64,000 nucleotides of DNA, taken from Corallochytrium limacisporum (lineage: Eukaryota > Opisthokonta). Under the pieces are notes generated by a model. The model saw only the letters and a program-made list of their open reading frames with translations, did not search any database and had not been told where the DNA came from. A program made the position numbers and the translations under genes. Location: the NCBI GenBank assembly GCA_002811645.1, contig PDIP01000122.1:183962-247961 (forward strand), given 5' to 3'. Every line of letters begins with the position of its first letter. Position 1 is the stretch's first letter. Below, piece after piece: positions 17,117 to 27,797 of the stretch.

Positions 17117-18891
17117 TGTAATCTCCGAGCAGATGTCTCCTTATCTTGTATCTGTCCCGGACAAATGACATGGGATGATACACCCAAGTGTGTCCGCGTC
17201 ACAGCTTCATGTTTCTCCTCGCCGGTGAGGCCGGCTGTTGTGGAATACGTTTCTAGATCAGTAACCCATCCGTGCTCCCCGTCGTTATTGTCAAGGAATA
17301 GAGATTTGCTTACGATAAATCATGAAACAGAGACGAGTGGTCTTCAAAGGCTGTGTGGACTGCCAGTATTGGGTGTGTGTGCGCCCTCGTGAATTGGGCA
17401 TTAAGCCCCTTCCCGACAGCATCCCGATCATTGGCACAGAATTTGGCCGCAGCTCCGTATCCCCCTACCGACTTGTTGGAGGTGCGACACAGTACTGAAT
17501 GTTCGGACTTCCACGGCGTAGGGACCATCGGAAATGCCAGACTCCTTCCGGGTTTACGGCCTCCACTTCTCCAAACTGCCCCATTTACTCGCCCCGTGAA
17601 GGGCAATAGAGCGCGTCACTCCTCCCTACGCTCTCTTCCCTGGACGCGGGTTGAAAGGCAGAAGGGGAAGAGAGTCTTGTCTCCCCTACCGCCCGGCCTC
17701 CCCCACCCCACCGGGGAGGGGGGGTTGGGGGGAGCGGGGAGGCCGGGTCTTTGTTCGGTACTCCTGCCACCAAACGTTCGACGCTTTGCTCTCCGAGGTA
17801 ACCGGCGAAGAGGGAGGTCACCGCGCGACAGTTGCAGTAGCGGGAGGGAGGGACGGTCTGGCCTGGTGGGAATTATCAGTGATTTCCGGACCCCTTTGTA
17901 CCCGCCGTATACCTCACGATCCGGACCCACCCCAGCACGATCGGTTATCACGGTGCGACCGCTCAGGGTCCCCGATGCTGCTGCACTCAGCTTCCCATGA
18001 CAGTACCAAATTTCGCGGCTGGTGTCAAAAAAGACCTTTTATTTTGTCGGACACCCCCATTAGAGGTCACGAAGTTGCCCGTAACGGGTACACTACGCCT
18101 ATCCACACTCTGTGGTCAGAGAGGGGCGGCCCTGGTGAATGAAACGGCTGCCCGTGACGCTGCCTTTAAAAAATAATCGCAGAATCAATACTGAAATCAC
18201 AGAGGAGCAGCTACACACCCAGCCCGGGGGTCACTGTGGGGGAGGGGGATATGTAGTTCGTATGTGTTGGTTGTTGATTCCCAAGCCCCTGCGAAGCTAC
18301 TACGTTCGTAAGGTTTCTTTCGATTTTGTGCATCCTGTGCTTTCACGATTTAAGCGTGTTGTTTCTGGCTCGAGAGATACAATTTGTAGAAATTGAAAGG
18401 GACCCCTCCGACTGTGCCGCCTCTCGTGCTACCTAAGCGTAAGCCCGGGATGTTTCAAAAAGACTGTTACGCCATCGTACTGAATGAAAGCACTCTGCAG
18501 TGATCTTTGGCGAGACAAAGAAAACCCCCAAAGGCCGCCTCGGTCTGCGCTTAAAACACCACAAATGGGGCACAAATATGAAATCAGGGCCAATCATGAA
18601 AGAGCTGGGTCTAATTTGTATTAAACCAGAACCATATGTCATTTTCTTGATTCAGGCAACCTAACCCCCCAAGCCGGAAGATTGCTATCTGTTCAACCCC
18701 CCCTTTCGACCTTTTCTCAAAATTGCTGAGAGCATAGGGGTGAGGCACCGATATTTAAATCCTGGAACCTGGAATCCGTCGACCACCACAAAAAATAAAA
18801 ATTCTCTCCATTCATTCATTAAATACACATGGTCAAAGTGTGGTCCACACATGCAGACAGATCTACCCGATCCTGCCGCACTCTGACTCCT

Positions 18892-18980
18892 CTCTACTGA
18901 ACTATGGCTGATCCCCCCCCCCCCCGGGCATCTTCTTCTCGCCGCCCTAGTTTCTGCCACCGCCTCCGCAAACAAAACCT
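18892..18980. repeat. Left copy of an 89-base duplication flanking the gap
   Basis: Bases 18892-18980 are repeated almost perfectly at 19036-19123. The copies differ only in the length of the internal C/G run (C13G3 against C11G4) and one C-to-A change. Both copies end at the same point (aaaacct), where the left one meets the run of N. Confidence 0.9.
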
Positions 18981-19035
18981 NNNNNNNNNNNNNNNNNNNN
19001 NNNNNNNNNNNNNNNNNNNNNNNNNNNNNNNNNNN
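18981..19035. other. Assembly gap (55 N)
   Basis: A run of 55 undetermined bases directly between two near-identical 88-89-base copies. This suggests two contig ends that overlap and were scaffolded rather than merged. Confidence 0.95.
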
Positions 19036-19123
19036 CTCTACTGAACTATGGCTGATCCCCCCCCCCCGGGGCATCTTCTTCTCGCCGCACTAGTTTCTGC
19101 CACCGCCTCCGCAAACAAAACCT
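19036..19123. repeat. Right copy of the gap-flanking duplication
   Basis: Second copy of the unit at 18892-18980; unlike the left copy it continues into unique sequence after aaaacct. Confidence 0.9.
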
Positions 19124-22102
19124 TAAAAAGAAAAATTGGAAACTGCCAAACCTCTGGGGCCACGACACAAAACAGACGTCTGCGGGTCTGTGGCTCTGGT
19201 AGGGGTTCTCCTTTTGGGTTTTTTGAAGCACACCACCAACTCTGGGCACATCCTGCATTGGTCCTTGTGTCCTGGTCCCATGGAGTGAACAGGGATGTTT
19301 CGGTTCCTACTTCCGCCCATCGAGTCGCCTCCTACTCCTAATCCAGTACATCCTCTGTGACGAAAACGACGTCTGTTTGCGGTACCACTCCCCTCGAAGA
19401 ACTGGTCGTCAAGAAATGACAACGGGCACGGAGCGCGACCATCGAAGTCAGCCAGTGGACCAACCCGTCCCTAACCTCCCGTTTCGCCGTACCTTTGTTC
19501 CCCCGTGGTGGTCTTCTTCACTTTCTCTCCCGACGGAACAGAAGGGAATCGCCGGGCACCCGTCTGCGAAGGAAAAAAAATTGGTTGGGCTGTGTGCGCG
19601 CGTGTGTGGTTGTGTCTGCCCTCTCTCTTTTTTTTTTCTTTGCTCCTGCAGAAGGCGTGAAGAAATTGGGCGTCGAAGCTGGTGGAAGGGTTGGGGGAGG
19701 TCCCATGCGAGCTTTAAGTCCGCAAACCAAAAGAGAAAGAGGAGCTCGGCAACGTTGGCGGACTAAAAAAAGTAAGTCAATTCAGAAACCGCTTTTCCTT
19801 AAATTAATAGTGAAGAAAGAAAGGTTGGGTTTTCGGGGTCTCCGATGGCGCGCGATTCAACGCCCACCCAAAAACACCCACCGCTGGTCTGCGTGCCTCA
19901 TCCTGTTTCCACTTCTTGGCGACAAGCTCCGTGATACTGAGAGGTTTCACCACAGAAAGAACGACCACTGCTAGGATGCACGATGACGGATTTCCATATT
20001 TAAACAGTGCTAGGTTTGGCACCCTTACTGGTTTCAAAGTAATCGCCTGGGATCCTATGGACGATTAAATGGAAAGGTACCGCCGGACAACACAATTGAT
20101 TTACATAAGTTGGCATCACGAAAGAAGTGACTATACATTGCTTATAGAAACCCCTCTGGTTTTGGCACCGGACAGGACAAAATGGTTGGGTCATCCGCAG
20201 GCTTGTCACTTCGGAAAAGTCAGAGGCGGGGCAACCTGGATCATGATGGTGATCGTTGATGGTTATCCCATCAACGGGCAGTTTACGGCGCTCTCGTATT
20301 TACTACCGTACTGAGTCCTACATCTCTACAAAGAGCCACAGTTCAGGCATACATTCCATGCCCCACGACATACCCCCCTAAAAAACCACCTGTCATTCAA
20401 TAGCACCACACTTCGACACCTACGTCTGTCCCGCCTTCTTCCCAAGTATTCTCCATCCGTTTGTCGTCTGTAGCACAACTATGCAAGTTGCAGCCTGTTG
20501 AAATTCCTGAACATCCGGAGGCATCATCATCACATCGACGTTTCTACCAGATCAGCGTCATTCACAGCCGACAAGATACAATGTCAGGAAGACGTGCAGC
20601 TGGTGGACCATCACCAACACTGTGCAATGATGTTCGGCGAATTGGTCCGCATCGGCAGGGAACGATTGTGTTCTGAAACAGAGGTCTCGATGAAACCTTA
20701 CGGGTGTGGGATACGATACCCTCTATGTTCCCTCGTTGTTATCGCGGCCCTTGCATTTACCTATCAAACCAGAGGAATGTCACAACACGCTCCAAACGAA
20801 GTGACTTGACCATTCTTTCAAAAATCTTGTGGCCTTCGGGCTAATCAGTCGCAGCTCAAAGTTAAAACCGGACAATGAATTGTCCTTTGCCAGAAACAGA
20901 AACTCACGGCATGTACACAGAAGAGTCCGGCAACGACTGATAACGCATATCAGCGAAAGTTCATAGACCAACTATTAAGGCGACCGCTAGAGATAGAAAG
21001 TCGGAGAAGATTAACAGAAGACATCAACGGGACGATCACGGAGACAGAGCAAAACAGCAGGACACGAAATTTAATGGCCGGGTCATACGCTGGGTTTTCT
21101 ATTGCCTTTCTCAGTTATTCCCTCTCCATTTCGACTAATCCCCTCTCGGTGAGGTCCCCCCCCACCTTCCTTTTTCTCCTTTTTTCAAACCCACCTCATC
21201 CGGCTCCCTCTAGCTTCGTTTCTGATGCTAGCTCCAAAAATATTGATTAAATCTTCATCTCACCCTAGAGATCGCAAATTGTAATATTATAATATACGGA
21301 ATATTATAAATATAAATAGACTCCCCACAGGACTAGTGAATGTCCCAGAGAGGGGGAGTGATGGGGCACCGAAACCCCTCCATTCCGCTGGGAAATATCT
21401 GTCTCCTACTGCCTGCGACTGACGCCCTCCGCTGCCGAAGCCGTTGTTCGTCCCTGGGTTGGTACTAAATGTTAGATCATTGAGTCTCTGCCTTGGTCTG
21501 AGAAAGCTTTCTTTCCCTTTTTTGTTTTCAACTTGGCCTGGCTCGGATGCTGCGCCTGTGTCGATCCTGGAGTCCAGTAGGAGGCCACGAAACTGGCCAG
21601 AGAGGTAGTCCCTTTCTTATCTTTCGTACATTCAGTACTGCAGTAGGCTATCTCGTCGCACCGCACAGCCTCACAGAGGGGGGGGGGAGGAGAGGAACGA
21701 TAAAAGCGGCCCTGGGATTTTGGGTTTTGGAGAGAGCCGGGGCGAGTCTCCGGTGAGAACCCGGCGTGAAATTGGAACGTAGGCCTACGAATGTGAAAGC
21801 CCCACGGGAAGGAAATAGAGGAGGTTTTGTGGGGGGAGGGGTGGACCCGGAAGCCTAGAGAACGAAGAGAGCGGGGCGAGCGACGGACGGGCGAGAGGCG
21901 AGTCGTGGCCCTAAGCTCGGCTGGTGTGACGTGTCAGGAAGCTGGAAGCACAGCGCAGTCAGCGGTTACCAAGGTGTTTATACAAGCTGATCATGTATTT
22001 ATAGTAATGATGACAAGAATGCATGCCGAGAGATTGAAAATGAAACAGCATTCTTCAGATTCAGTGCAACTTATGGCAGGAAATGATCTGCTGACAAAAG
22101 TT

Positions 22103-22108
22103 ATGTAG
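22103..22108 (+). promoter_or_regulatory. Start-stop element (ATG TAG) upstream of UBE2J
   Basis: An ATG followed immediately by TAG, 67 bases before the UBE2J start. It is the most distant of the minimal leader ORFs and so the least certain to be transcribed. Confidence 0.35.
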
Positions 22109-22175
22109 ACGAAGACTAAAGGGCAGTCATCGGAAAAAATTAGAAAATAAGCATTCAATCACCAAAGAATAAAAC

Positions 22176-22874
22176 ATGTCGGCACCGAAAGCCTCGCATG
22201 CCCGCCTGCGTAAAGAATATGCGCGACTGAAAAAATCTCCCATACCCTACATCACTGCGGAACCTCTGGCCAGCAATATTTTGGAATGGCGGTACTGTCT
22301 GCGTGGCCCGCAGGACTCTCCATTCGAAGGCGGATATTACCATGGTAAAATTGTGTTTCCGTCACAGTACCCTTTGAAGCCTCCGTCGGTATATATTTTG
22401 ACACCCAACGGCCGATTCAAGACTGGCACGCGCCTCTGCCTGAGTAACACAGACTTCCATGCCGAGTCATGGAGCCCTGCGTGGGATGTCGGGTCTATCC
22501 TTAATGGGCTGTTATCATTTATGTTGGAAAATCAGGCCACCACAGGATCGATAGAGAGTTCCAAATCGCAGAAAATGAAGCTGGCCATTGAAAGTCACGC
22601 CCACTGCCTCAAGGACCCCCTGTTCCGGGATCTGTTTCCGGACGTCATCGAGGAGATTAAGGAAAAGTACAAGTGTGACATTGACACGGCAACCAATTCC
22701 ATCAAGTACGATGATGATGCTTTGAACCCTGTCAATTCGATTAAGAAAATCGGGGCTGCAACCAGGTTGGGCAGTACATCGGCAAAGAGCGAAATTTTTG
22801 GGTCAGCAATTGTTGTTTTGCTTGTGGGAATTTTTGGCTTCATAGTCCACTCGATGGTCATCGCAGAGCTCTAG
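22176..22874 (+). CDS. UBC6: ER tail-anchored ubiquitin-conjugating enzyme E2 (UBC6/UBE2J type)
   Basis: A 232-residue E2 that loads ubiquitin for ER-associated degradation. The UBC fold covers about residues 5-160. The catalytic cysteine is Cys88 in RLCLSNTDFH; the Ubc6/UBE2J group has the same C-L-S-(x)-(x)-D-F-H motif in place of the HPN tripeptide of other E2s. SWSPAWDVGSILNGLLSFM follows, as expected. A single hydrophobic helix at about residues 208-228 ends two or three residues before the C terminus, giving the tail anchor that places the enzyme on the cytosolic face of the ER. The start is fixed by MSAPKASHARLRKEY, the usual family opening. The gene faces the SH3 gene tail to tail, 204 bases apart. 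Confidence 0.95.
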   Translation: MSAPKASHARLRKEYARLKKSPIPYITAEPLASNILEWRYCLRGPQDSPFEGGYYHGKIVFPSQYPLKPPSVYILTPNGRFKTGTRLCLSNTDFHAESWSPAWDVGSILNGLLSFMLENQATTGSIESSKSQKMKLAIESHAHCLKDPLFRDLFPDVIEEIKEKYKCDIDTATNSIKYDDDALNPVNSIKKIGAATRLGSTSAKSEIFGSAIVVLLVGIFGFIVHSMVIAEL

Positions 22875-22962
22875 CGTTCTCATCTGGAACACTGCTATAA
22901 CCGACACAAAATCTTGCATGTGGACATGGTCCTCGCAACCTACAAATATTCAAGAACTCCCG

Positions 22963-23000
22963 TCATCATCATCACCATGATCATCATCATCATCATCATC
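22963..23000. repeat. CAT/ATC trinucleotide microsatellite in the UBE2J 3' region
   Basis: An imperfect run of cat/atc triplets broken by one accatg segment, about 90 bases past the UBE2J stop and just before a poly(A) signal. It lies between two converging genes and is not coding. Confidence 0.85.
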
Positions 23001-23004
23001 AAAA

Positions 23005-23010
23005 AATAAA
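23005..23010 (+). terminator. Probable poly(A) signal of UBE2J
   Basis: AATAAA 130 bases past the UBE2J stop codon and about 70 bases before the stop of the converging SH3 gene. Confidence 0.55.
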
Positions 23011-23078
23011 CGTTCACATTGTTGATTCTACATGCACTATGATATCTAACAACACTTCGATGGAATGCCTGTGTACCA

Positions 23079-25046
23079 TTAAGCTGGTTCGACAAAGTTG
23101 GCTGGAAAGATGCCAGAAACACCCGTGGAGGTCATGGTGCCCCGCATCCAGTCCGAATCGATAGACTCGTCAATGTTAATGTAGTCGCCAGCGAGGAAGG
23201 ACAGTTCGTCTGCGCTCTGTCCCGTGAAGTCATACAGGGCGTGGGCACGGAACACGTACTCGACAAAGTTGGCCGGGAACATGCCCTCACGGCCAGCAAC
23301 CATACCAGACAGCCAGTCTTTGTCTACGTTCGTAACCTTGTGAATCATATCACCGGCCTTGAAGGTCAGGTCTCCGCTCTCGCCCGAATTGTAGTCGTAC
23401 ACAGCAAGACAGCAGCCAGCAGGTGACGCGGAAGCATCCGCTTTGAAGTTGGAAGCATTCACCACTGGTTCATCGGCTGCAGCCGGTGCCGGTGCACCGG
23501 GCTCCTTCTGGACCAACACAAAGTTCGCTGGGAACATACCCTGCTGTCCGCGGCTGTTCTCACCCTCCAGCCAGTCGGCATCAATGCGGGCCGTGAGCTT
23601 GATGACTTCACCAACGACCAAAGGTAGATCTCCCGGCTGATCGCCTCGAAAGTCATGCTCAACCAGTGCCCGGGCGGCATCACTGCGCACCAATTTGTCA
23701 GCAAACGGATCACCCCCACTGTTGCTCGACGGTGCGGGAGCTCGGTAGCCTCCCCCAGCGGCCGCAGCAGCGGCAGCAGCGACACCGGCGGAAGCAGCGG
23801 CAGCGGCGGCAGCAGGAGCAGGTGAAGGAGTACTCGAAACAGCCCCAATATCCTCGATCACGTGTACAAAGTTTGAAGGGAACATGCCCTCCCGCCCTGT
23901 GCGCAAGTTACGGCCTCTGTACCAGTCCGCATCGAGCTTCTCTAGCAATGTGACACCGTCGTCCTTGCGTAGTCCCAGGTCATCGGCCTCAACGGCTTCA
24001 AAATCAAAGTCTGCAATGGCCCGCGGTCCCCTTTGGGAGTAGATGGAAAGTAAACCACCGCTCGGGGGTGGTGGCACGCTGGGCATGCCCGGTTTCGGGG
24101 GGGCATGGTGCCCACTCGACCGCAAGGGAGGCGGTGGTCCCGGATGGGCCGCTGTGGGAGCGGCGTGGTGGCCTACAGGCGGAGGCGGACCAACTGGAGG
24201 TCGTCCACCGCTTCCGAACATACCACTGCCGTGGGGGTCACTTTGTAGAGCCTTAATGCGATCGGAAATCTTCGCGCTCGAGCCTGTGTCGACTGCTGTT
24301 GATGGAGGTTCCTGAGCCACTCGGGATGGTTTGACACCGCCCACCGATGGCTTGCGGACCACAGACGGCGGTGGTGGCCCACTGGACGCGGACGCTGGCG
24401 GTGCTCCTCCGAATGTGGACGTTGGTGGTGGTCCCCCGAATGTGGACGTTGGCGCCCCTACGCCTGGTGAAGCGGGCTTGGCATTTACTGGCGGAGTCGG
24501 CGGGAAGACTGGCGTCGGCCTCGAACCAGATCCACGCGGTGACGCATTCTCTCTGGGACTCGGTGCGTTGCCCTCCGGATTCAGTCCCTGCTGCTGCAGT
24601 GCTGCCAACTTTTCTGCAATACCGCCCTTTTTTGGCTTTGAGGCTTCTGTGTCAGGTGCTGGTGCGCCCGAACCAGCAGGAGCAGTTGCCGACGATGGCT
24701 TGACTGGGACCGGTGCTGTCCTCGGCTTCGGTTTGGCTGGTGCGACGGCCGGTGTGACCGGAGCTGGAGCCGGAGCTGGTTTCGATGCTGAATGTCTTGC
24801 CACCGTGCGCGGTGAGGGACGGCTTGGCACACTATCCCCTCCGGAAGCTCCACTGTTCGCCCGTTCTCGAATGATACGCATGCGTTCTTTGATCGGCAGG
24901 CTCGTCAAGTCTTCCTCTTCTGGCTCGGGTTGGGGGGCTGGCTTTGCGCGTGGTTTCGGCTTTGAGGGTGGGATGGGAGGCGTTCCCTTCTGCTCCTGCT
25001 CCCGAAAAAGCCTGGCCTTCTCTTTGAAATCTTCGCTGGCCGACAT
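23079..25046 (-). CDS. Adaptor with proline-rich N terminus and four SH3 domains
   Basis: A 655-residue adaptor of the type that links actin assembly and endocytosis. The first 330 residues are Pro/Ala/Gly-rich, with PxxP ligands and a short GAPTSTFGGPPP repeat. Four SH3 domains follow at about 335-393, 455-515, 542-600 and 602-655. Each has an ALYDF-like start, an acidic RT loop, a DW(Y/L/M)-x-G core and a GMFPANFV-type end. The first two are separated by an Ala-rich linker. Four short helix-like motifs punctuate the disordered half: FKEKARLF (7-14), IKERMRII (52-59), IAEKLAAL (143-150) and ISDRIKAL (260-267). The family could be CIN85-like or fungal Bbc1/Sla1-like; the order does not settle it. 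The ATG start has strong leader context with no close upstream ATG. Confidence 0.88.
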   Translation of the reverse strand: MSASEDFKEKARLFREQEQKGTPPIPPSKPKPRAKPAPQPEPEEEDLTSLPIKERMRIIRERANSGASGGDSVPSRPSPRTVARHSASKPAPAPAPVTPAVAPAKPKPRTAPVPVKPSSATAPAGSGAPAPDTEASKPKKGGIAEKLAALQQQGLNPEGNAPSPRENASPRGSGSRPTPVFPPTPPVNAKPASPGVGAPTSTFGGPPPTSTFGGAPPASASSGPPPPSVVRKPSVGGVKPSRVAQEPPSTAVDTGSSAKISDRIKALQSDPHGSGMFGSGGRPPVGPPPPVGHHAAPTAAHPGPPPPLRSSGHHAPPKPGMPSVPPPPSGGLLSIYSQRGPRAIADFDFEAVEADDLGLRKDDGVTLLEKLDADWYRGRNLRTGREGMFPSNFVHVIEDIGAVSSTPSPAPAAAAAAASAGVAAAAAAAAGGGYRAPAPSSNSGGDPFADKLVRSDAARALVEHDFRGDQPGDLPLVVGEVIKLTARIDADWLEGENSRGQQGMFPANFVLVQKEPGAPAPAAADEPVVNASNFKADASASPAGCCLAVYDYNSGESGDLTFKAGDMIHKVTNVDKDWLSGMVAGREGMFPANFVEYVFRAHALYDFTGQSADELSFLAGDYINIDESIDSDWMRGTMTSTGVSGIFPANFVEPA

Positions 25047-26788
25047 CGTTGTCTCCGTTGAGGTCTGTATATGTTTGTGGACTTGCTTATGTGTCTGTAT
25101 CTGTACCTATGGATCTAGTTTCAAATGTTCCCGGTTGTTGTATTGTACAATCTTAAAGAAGCCATGTTAGGGCCGGAGTGTAATGTCTCGCCCTCAGACT
25201 ATACCGGCAAATGCCTCACTGTTTAGTTGGCCAGATCTTCCGGCTTCACGTACCTTATCCGTAGTACTGACGACACAGGAATACAACACCACCGCCACCA
25301 GCACACCAGCACGACAAGCGCGCAAATTCAACGTCAAGCCACGTCCCTTCACAACAGTAAACACTTGTTATGGCAAGGCCAACCCGTCGTCACTGACGGA
25401 ACCGCAGCACCTACTTTGTCTTTCTGGCATCCAGCAATTTACAAGACAAGCAAAGCGCACAATTAGTGACGGGAAAACCTGGGTTTTCAAGGGAAAAATG
25501 AGGGACACAGGTACACACACACCACCAACCAACATTCCCGTCCACCGCCTCACCCACATCAAAATCTCGTGTGTGTGTGTGTGTCTGGGTGTAATGGCCC
25601 GTCTCGACCAATAGTAATGAGGGGAGCGGTGGTGGTGGGAGGAGGCCAACAACCGGAAGGACAAAAGGGCCAGAGGCCCCCCCCCCGGGGGATTTGCCAG
25701 CCCAGAAGCCCAAAGGCCTGCGAGCGGCCCGTGGTGGAGTCCTAAAGGGAGTACCGGGGATAGAGAATCACAAGGCCAAGCAAAAAAAAAAAGGAAAAGA
25801 AAAAGGGAAAACTTCGGGCGAGAACCAATGGCAAACCCGGGCCGAACACACACACACACACACAGAGCCCCACACCCCTCTCCCGCGTTCTGAAACCGCC
25901 GGATCATCACCACCCCAAATGCGGCAGGTATACTGAATGTACTGAAACTTAAACACCGGAAGTCCCCCCCCCCCCCCTCGCGGGGGCCCCGATCGGCTTC
26001 TCCCTTCCCCAGTGTCCCCCGAGGGTGTCGTGTGTTATGCCGTGTGGCGGCCCCCTTTGCCTTTTGGCTTTGTCCGTAGAGGAGAGGGAGGCCCCCGGGG
26101 GGGGGGGGCGTTGGGGTTCTGTGTTTTCTTCTCGCTTTAGACTTTTGCCTTTTATCTCTTTTTCTTTTTTGAATTTTCCCTCCATTTTTTTCCCCTTGAT
26201 TTCCTATTTTTTTTTTCTTGGGACATCTTCGGTGTATATTTTCATTATATATTTTTGCTACTTTGACGGTGCCGTGGCAGGCGATCCCGAGAGACGAAGT
26301 GATTTGACGAGGAGAGCTTTATAGCCTCCTTAATTAGCCTCCCCCCTCCCTTACCCCAACCAACTTTTCCCATTTTTCCTGTTCTTTCGTCGTGCTTTTC
26401 GTTGTTACACAGCAAACTCAGTAAATTCACTATAGAACGTTTGGGGAATTGGAACTTGAGAAATAAAAAAGGGAACGGCAGAGCAGGGCGCACCCGTTTT
26501 CGAACACTTGGGCCCGGGAGGCTGGTGGGTGCCTGACTGCAGATTGGGAAGGATGAATCACTTAATCTAGGGCGAAAGGGGTAAGAAAATATCTTCACCT
26601 ACACTTTGATTTCGGTAGATCGGATTACTGCGAAAGAGGCTTCCATCGATAAATATGTTAAGGCCTGCTTGATTCGGTACTTGATTCTAACGAGCTTTGC
26701 CGCAACGGGGGGGCGGGGGTCCCGAGAGAGCGAGCCGAGCCAAAAGGTGAGAGAGCAAACAGGGGGAGTCGGGGCGCTAATGATCTGG
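25047..26788. other. Low-complexity intergenic region
   Basis: About 1.7 kb with no supported gene. It holds a (GT)8 run (25569-25584), a CA repeat (25846-25864), C10G5 (25677-25691), a run of fourteen C (25964-25977), C5G12 (26092-26108) and a long T-rich pyrimidine tract (about 26140-26225). Open frames overlap on both strands and translate to biased, unrecognised sequence. Confidence 0.5.
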
Positions 26789-26962
26789 ATGGGCAGTGGC
26801 AAGTACGTGACCATGAACCGCGAGGAGCTCTACGACTGCTTTGGTGAAGATCGCCAGGTCGCGATGCATAAGGCTCGCACCAGCGGAGCGCCTGGCATGA
26901 CATACGTAGCTGAGAAGGAGATTGACATTAAAGATGCTCAATGCATGGTGGATGACTTTTAA
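26789..26962 (+). CDS. Possible small protein of 57 residues, unknown
   Basis: An ORF starting MGSGKYVTMNREELYDCF and ending in an acidic MVDDF tail. Its codons are balanced and look like those of neighbouring genes (for example AAC CGC GAG GAG CTC TAC), unlike the biased frames around it. No family was recognised. The frame stays open upstream to 26606, and a GTGAGA donor-like site near 26746 with a CTAAT/CAG acceptor-like site near 26775-26796 could mark a ~50-base intron. So this may be the last exon of a spliced gene instead. An alternative ATG lies three codons upstream. Existence of the gene is uncertain. Confidence 0.35.
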   Translation: MGSGKYVTMNREELYDCFGEDRQVAMHKARTSGAPGMTYVAEKEIDIKDAQCMVDDF

Positions 26963-27797
26963 ACGCCGAAATACTAAGGGTAAAGAAAACACAGTATATG
27001 AATAAAGAAGATGCCTGTGCCATGGTGGCCTTGCTTTTCTTTGTTTTTGATATTATCGGTTTGAACTTATCTGTCAGTGTCACCATGTCACTCCTTGCTT
27101 ATGCGAGTCTCCTGATACCAGCCGAGCCGTGCGTACGGATCCAAGCCAACACGGGTGCCCGTGGAGTGCGCACACCAGAACTCAACCTCCCCCCGGGGGG
27201 GGGACCCTTGAATCGCCATGGAGAGGCAGCGATGGAAATGACTGATCTCCTCATATTTTGAATTCAGTGCCGGCAGCCACTTGAGCCGATTTCCCTCACT
27301 TTCGGTTTATTTTTGGGGCGGGCTTCCGCATTGAGCACACCGGCCCCGTGGTAAAGGGCAAGGCGTGCCACTCGTGAGTGCGAGATCTGAGGGAACTAGA
27401 GTGAGACACAGTTGCCCTATGCCCGTGTTTTCCTACTTCCCTTGTTATGTGCGGTGTGTCGCAGGAAGAAGTGTGCAGAAAATTTCGAACTTCGCTTTGT
27501 TATGGGTGTGTGATTTGTCATTGTGAGACATGCTTGCGAACGCTTCAGTACAGAAACACTGCACAATAAGCACTCCTCCACTGGGTCCGATGTAACATTG
27601 CGTGATATTCAGATGATGGGTTGCGCAAAGTGCTGGTGCCTGAAGTACGTCTTGTTTCGGGTACAATCAATGCGGCCAAGCCGGGGTATTTGAAAGCGCA
27701 TTAGAGATCAGATCACAAATTCTGCGGACGCAAAATTCTTCCAGTAAGTGCTAGCATAGACTTACACACTGTGATTCACACAAACGGGAAGAGAATC
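26963..27797. other. Intergenic region upstream of the ketoacyl-CoA reductase
   Basis: About 800 bases holding a C6G9 tract (27189-27203) and no convincing gene. A frame at 26998-27261 begins with a hydrophobic stretch but runs through the poly-G tract and looks non-coding. The region probably contains the promoter of the downstream reductase gene. Confidence 0.4.

Larger units (their letters stand above)
17117..22102. other. Five-kilobase region without recognisable genes
   Basis: The longest apparently gene-free stretch. Open frames such as 17353-18000, 17651-18142 and 19377-19974 give compositionally biased translations (Arg/Pro/Gly or Ser/Arg) with no family match and overlap one another on both strands. 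The content is heterogeneous: G/C-rich with poly-C and poly-G runs (21157-21164, 21678-21687), a pyrimidine tract, and an AT-rich island with near-palindromic taatattataata (about 21280-21320). It also holds the assembly gap. Non-coding RNA, a lineage-specific spliced gene or decayed mobile DNA are all possible; no transposase, reverse transcriptase or terminal repeats were recognised. Confidence 0.5.

Noticed and set aside
17353-18142. Plus-strand frames of 215 and 163 codons in the gene-free block
   Set aside because: Both frames and the opposite strand are open together in GC-rich sequence, which is typical of chance frames; no recognisable motif.
22963-23000. CAT repeat as a CRISPR-like or coding histidine repeat
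   Set aside because: Three-base microsatellite in a 3' region between converging stops; no spacers and no reading frame that belongs to a gene.
24331-25170. Plus-strand 279-codon frame opposite the SH3 gene
   Set aside because: It is the mirror of the proline-rich coding region (Gly/Ala/Val-rich) and overlaps a well supported gene.
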